In this document: in pieces, positions 14,700 through 18,368 of the stretch
Position numbering within the stretch: the first letter of the stretch is position 1
How the letters are laid out: every line of letters starts with the position of its first letter
Assembly: GCA_903832075.1 (NCBI GenBank)
Contig: CAILAF010000638.1
Coordinates: forward strand, 1 to 18,368
DNA: 18,368 bases
Reading direction: 5' to 3'
From: an uncultured Chitinophagaceae bacterium
Lineage (GTDB): Bacteria > Bacteroidota > Bacteroidia > Chitinophagales > Chitinophagaceae
The notes under the pieces: generated by a model
Database searches by the model: none
What the model was told of the DNA's origin: nothing
The model's input: the letters and a program-made list of their open reading frames with translations, nothing else
Position numbers and translations under genes: made by a program

Positions 14700-14770
14700 G
14701 TTTAATAAAAGTTAAATAAAACTCAATATAAATTAAATTTTTTGCTTGTTAAACTAGTAAACTATCAATT

Positions 14771-17761
14771 ATGAATTTAAAACGACTGCTTGTCCTTCTA
14801 ACGCTGCCACTTATGATTTGTGTACCGGCGTTGGCACAGGACAAAATAGTTACCGGAAAGGTAACTGACTCAAAAGACGGAAGTGCGTTGGCTAATGCCA
14901 CTGTTTCTGTGAAAGGAACTACAATTGCCACACAAACTGCGAATGATGGAACATTTAAAATAAAAGTTCCTGCCTCTGCTACAACATTGGTTATTTCTTC
15001 TGTTGGTTTTGCGAACATAGAATCTCCAATAGGAAACGGAAATGTGGAAGTAAAGCTTACACAAACAAGTAATGCTTTAGGTGAGGTGGTGGTAATTGGA
15101 TACGGTACTGCCCGCAAAAAAGATCTAACCGGTTCTATTGCTACGGTTTCTTCTAAAGATTTTCAACAGGGTGCAATTACTACACCGGAACAATTGATCT
15201 CAGGTAAAGTTGCGGGTGTATCAATTACTTCTAATGGTGGTGCCCCAGGTTCAGGAAGTGTAATTCGTATACGTGGCGGTGCTTCTTTAAATGCAAGTAA
15301 TGATCCATTGATTGTTATTGATGGAATGCCATTAGAAAATGCGGGTATTTCAGGAATTGCAAATCCATTGAGTTTAATTAATCCCAATGATATTGAAACT
15401 TTCACTGTTTTAAAAGACGCTTCTGCTGCGGCTATTTATGGTTCAAGAGCTTCTAATGGAGTAATCCTTATTACTACCAAAAAAGGAAAAAGCGGAAAGC
15501 CTGTTTTTAATTTCAGTTCTCAATTATCTGCAGGTACAATTGCACAAGAAGCAAGCGTACTTTCTCCCGCACAGTTAAAACAAATTGTTACAGCGAACGG
15601 CACACCTTCATTAGTAGCTTTAATGGGTTCTGCCAATACAGATTGGCAAAAACAAATTTATCAAACTGCTATTTCAAACGATAATAATTTATCTGTTTCC
15701 GGTGCCTTTAAAAATATTCCATACAGAGTTTCCTTAGGATATATGACCCAAAACGGAGTTTTAAAAACAGATAATTTACAACGTACTTCTTTGGGTATTA
15801 ATATAAGTCCGGTTCTGTTTGATAACCATTTGAAAATTGATTTGAATTTAAAAGGTTCATACAGTAACAGCACATTTGCTAATCAGGGGGCAATTGGTAC
15901 AGCTGTGGTTTTTGATCCAACCCAAAATGTTTATTCAAGTAGCAAAAGATTTGGTGGTTTTTGGGAATGGTTAGACCCCACTTCTTCAACAGGATTAAAA
16001 TCATTATCACCTAAAAACCCCCTTGGTTTATTAATGCAGCAGAGTAATGTAGGTACAGTACAAAGAAGTGTTGGTAATGCAGTGATAGATTATAAGGTTC
16101 ATTTCTTACCGGAATTGCATACTATATTAACTCTTGGTTATGATGTATCACAAGGTTCAGGAACAAGCGTAATTCCTGACAGTGCTGCTTCTAACTATAT
16201 GCGGTTTAAAGATGCAGGCGGAGTATTTCATGGAGGTGTAAATAATCAATACAAACAAACCAAGCAGAATACTTATATGAACTTTAACTTGACTTATGCT
16301 AAAGATTTAAAGTCTATAAATAGTAGAATTGAAGCATTAGCAGGGTATGAGTATCAGGATTATTTAACCACCAATTATAATTATCCTGATGTGACATATG
16401 ACGGAACAATCGTTTCTTCACCAACTTATCCGTTCAACAAACCTGAAAATAGATTAATCTCTTATTTAGGAAGAGTTACTTATACTTTTATGAACAGATA
16501 TATTCTTACCGGTTCAATTCGTCAAGATGGTTCTTCTAAATTCAGTCCGGCAAATCGTTGGGGTACTTTCCCATCAGGAGCATTTGCTTGGAAAATTAAG
16601 AACGAGCCTTTCTTGAATAATGTTTCTGCTGTATCAGATTTGAAGATTCGTGTTGGATATGGTGTTACCGGTCAACAAGACGGCATCAACGATTATGATT
16701 ATCAATCATTTTATAATCTAAGTACTACTACTGCTCAATATCAATTAGGAACTAATTTCTATCAAATGTACAGACCTGGTGGATATTATTTGAACAGAAA
16801 ATGGGAACAAACTGCCACAACGAATGTTGCCCTTGATTATGGTTTCATGAATAACCGAATCACAGGTAGCATCGAGTATTATAATAGAACAACTACCAAT
16901 TTGTTGAATAATATTTCTCAATCAGCCGGTACAAATTTTTCTAATCAAATTGTAGCGAATGTGGGAAGTATGACAAACAATGGTGTTGAGTTCACCATTA
17001 ATTTACAACCAATACGTAACAAGAATGTTACTTGGGATGTAGCGTTCAATGTTACTTACAATGAAAATAAAATTACCAAATTAACTATCTCAAATAATCC
17101 AACTTATGCCGGTAATCAATATGGAGGAATTTCCGGTGGTACAGGTAATACCATTTTAATTAATTCGGTTGGTTATGCAAGAGGATCTTTCTATGTATTT
17201 AAACAAGTTTACGATCCTAAGACAAGCAAACCAATTGATGGTTTGTTTGAAGATAATAATAGAGATGGTATTATTAATCAAAACGATTTGTATCAGTACA
17301 AGAGTGCTGATCCAAAAGAATTCCTTGGATTTAGTACAAATATTGCAGTAAAGAAATGGAGTGCAGGATTTGTTTTACGTGCCAATTTTGGAAATTACAT
17401 GTATAATAATGTAGCTTCTAGTACAGGTACTATTCGTAATATTTTAAATCCTATAGGTTATATTAACAATGGTTCATCAGATGTGTTGAACACTAATTTC
17501 AGCGGAACAGGTACAAACTATTATATGTCTGATTATTATGTTCAAAACGCTTCTTTCCTCAGAATGGATAATATTAATGTAGGATATAATGCAGGCAAAG
17601 TGTTTAATAATAAAGCCACTTTACGTTTAACTGCAAATGTTCAAAATGTGTTTGTAATCACACAATATAAAGGATTAGATCCTGAAATTTACGGTGGTAT
17701 AGATAATCTCTTTTATCCCCGTCCAAGAACATTTGTTTTCGGCTTAAATCTTAATTTTTAA
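14771..17761 (+). CDS. SusC/RagA-family TonB-linked outer-membrane transporter
   Basis: A 996-residue protein of normal SusC size. Domains: signal peptide (1-22, ending CVPALAQ), a CarboxypepD-regulatory-like domain (about 26-98, 'VTGKVTDSKDGSALANATVSVKG'), the TonB-interacting linker 'NALGEVVVIGYGTARKKDLTG' (101-121, shown in shortened form elsewhere), plug domain (about 122-238, with 'VIRIRGG', 'PLIVIDGMPL', 'AAIYGSRASNGVILITT'), and a 22-strand-type barrel to a terminal Phe (GLNLNF). SusC pumps oligosaccharides handed over by SusD into the periplasm using TonB energy. Its place directly after a secreted GH13 enzyme and before a SusD gene suggests maltodextrin-type substrates. Substrate is inferred from context only. 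Confidence 0.95.
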   Translation: MNLKRLLVLLTLPLMICVPALAQDKIVTGKVTDSKDGSALANATVSVKGTTIATQTANDGTFKIKVPASATTLVISSVGFANIESPIGNGNVEVKLTQTSNALGEVVVIGYGTARKKDLTGSIATVSSKDFQQGAITTPEQLISGKVAGVSITSNGGAPGSGSVIRIRGGASLNASNDPLIVIDGMPLENAGISGIANPLSLINPNDIETFTVLKDASAAAIYGSRASNGVILITTKKGKSGKPVFNFSSQLSAGTIAQEASVLSPAQLKQIVTANGTPSLVALMGSANTDWQKQIYQTAISNDNNLSVSGAFKNIPYRVSLGYMTQNGVLKTDNLQRTSLGINISPVLFDNHLKIDLNLKGSYSNSTFANQGAIGTAVVFDPTQNVYSSSKRFGGFWEWLDPTSSTGLKSLSPKNPLGLLMQQSNVGTVQRSVGNAVIDYKVHFLPELHTILTLGYDVSQGSGTSVIPDSAASNYMRFKDAGGVFHGGVNNQYKQTKQNTYMNFNLTYAKDLKSINSRIEALAGYEYQDYLTTNYNYPDVTYDGTIVSSPTYPFNKPENRLISYLGRVTYTFMNRYILTGSIRQDGSSKFSPANRWGTFPSGAFAWKIKNEPFLNNVSAVSDLKIRVGYGVTGQQDGINDYDYQSFYNLSTTTAQYQLGTNFYQMYRPGGYYLNRKWEQTATTNVALDYGFMNNRITGSIEYYNRTTTNLLNNISQSAGTNFSNQIVANVGSMTNNGVEFTINLQPIRNKNVTWDVAFNVTYNENKITKLTISNNPTYAGNQYGGISGGTGNTILINSVGYARGSFYVFKQVYDPKTSKPIDGLFEDNNRDGIINQNDLYQYKSADPKEFLGFSTNIAVKKWSAGFVLRANFGNYMYNNVASSTGTIRNILNPIGYINNGSSDVLNTNFSGTGTNYYMSDYYVQNASFLRMDNINVGYNAGKVFNNKATLRLTANVQNVFVITQYKGLDPEIYGGIDNLFYPRPRTFVFGLNLNF

Positions 17762-17794
17762 ACAATTGCAAGAAACTACTTTAAAAAAATTATT

Positions 17795-18368
17795 ATGAAA
17801 AGAAATATTTTTAAAATAATGATAGCCGCCGGGATCTTTACCGGTAGTCTTGCATCTTGTTCTAAGAAGTTAGATCTTCTTCCAACAAATGATGTAACTG
17901 CAGCGCAGGTATATAGCACTTCTGCTGGCTATACAGCAGCTTTCGCAAAAGTTTACGGGAGCTATGCTTTAACGGGTAATACAGGCCCGGCTGGTAATGG
18001 AGATATACAAGGTATTGATGAAGGAACTTCAGACTTTGTTCGTTTATATTGGAATGCACAGGAATTAACTACTGATGAAGCTGTATGTGCTTGGGGTGAT
18101 CCCGGTGTTCCTGATTTGCATGCAATGAACTGGTCTGCAAGTAATCCTATCCTTACAGGATTGTATTATCGCTCTTATTACCAAATAACATTGTGTAATG
18201 ATTTTATCAATCAAGCATCAGATGCGAACCTTGCCTCAAGAGGAATTACAGGTACAAGTGCTGATTCAATTCGTAAATACAGAGCTGAAGCAAGATTTTT
18301 ACGTGCATACCAATATTCTATACTTATGGATTTATTTGGTAATGTTCCTTATGTTGACGAAACGATGC
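17795..18368 (+). CDS. SusD/RagB-family starch-binding lipoprotein (N-terminal part, cut by window)
   Basis: The ATG at 17795 opens a frame that runs off the right edge, giving 191 residues of a protein that is usually about 450-550 long. It has a lipoprotein signal peptide with lipobox LASC and lipidated C22, then the SusD start 'KKLDLLPTNDVTAAQVYST' and the TPR-like helix 'YRAEARFLRAYQYSILMDLFGNVPYVDE', which is characteristic of the family (shortened). It lies 33 bases after the SusC stop, as in all SusC/SusD pairs, and forms the surface lid that catches glycans for the transporter. Confidence 0.93.
   Translation, partial: MKRNIFKIMIAAGIFTGSLASCSKKLDLLPTNDVTAAQVYSTSAGYTAAFAKVYGSYALTGNTGPAGNGDIQGIDEGTSDFVRLYWNAQELTTDEAVCAWGDPGVPDLHAMNWSASNPILTGLYYRSYYQITLCNDFINQASDANLASRGITGTSADSIRKYRAEARFLRAYQYSILMDLFGNVPYVDETM

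Noticed and set aside
14749..15117. Minus-strand open frame opposite the SusC N-terminus
   Set aside because: It is a mirror of the strongly supported SusC reading frame, with no promoter, domain or neighbour support.
1..18368. CRISPR array, rRNA or riboswitch
   Set aside because: No regularly spaced repeats, no rRNA-like stretch and no recognisable aptamer leader were seen on either strand.

Overview
The window is AT-rich and carries SusC/SusD proteins, a type IX secretion (T9SS) sorting domain, YaiO-type and other outer-membrane barrels, almost no Shine-Dalgarno sequences and promoters of the TTTG/TAnnTTTG type. This points to a Bacteroidota chromosome, probably of the Chitinophagaceae type. 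The genus cannot be read from the sequence with confidence.

Layout. (1) 1-400: the 3' end of a serine recombinase gene runs into the 3' half of a tRNA-Asn gene, so an integrated element ends here and extends off the left edge. (2) 457-2918, minus strand: a small Rieske protein overlapping an HflX GTPase gene, then a monocistronic outer-membrane barrel gene with its own promoter and a strong terminator. (3) 3080-11119: a cluster that looks like a synthase-dependent exopolysaccharide system. On the plus strand are an HPt phosphotransfer protein, a stand-alone receiver, a membrane-anchored HEAT-repeat protein and a 1194-residue fusion of a processive GT2 polysaccharide synthase with a complete LtaS-like (alkaline-phosphatase superfamily) transferase. 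Facing it on the minus strand are a coupled pair: a TPR plus YaiO-type outer-membrane barrel and an anchored periplasmic protein of unknown function. (4) 11218-11510: a terminator, a tRNA-Met with an unusual T loop, and a perfect 46-bp palindrome. (5) 11600-18368: the start of a starch/alpha-glucan utilisation locus, with a secreted GH13 enzyme carrying a T9SS sorting domain, a SusC transporter and the beginning of its SusD partner (cut by the right edge).

How they may work together. In the exopolysaccharide cluster, GT2 would polymerise and move a glycan across the inner membrane, and the fused LtaS-like domain would add a phospho-alcohol group (or cleave a lipid donor) on the periplasmic side. 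The anchored unknown protein would process or guide the chain, and the TPR-barrel would export it, as PgaA does for PNAG. The HPt/receiver pair has no kinase or DNA-binding output here, so it probably signals through protein contacts, with the HEAT protein as the obvious go-between. In the sus-like locus, GH13 and SusC share a 15-bp inverted-repeat element upstream, and GH13 also has a LacI-type half-site pair, suggesting sugar-responsive control.
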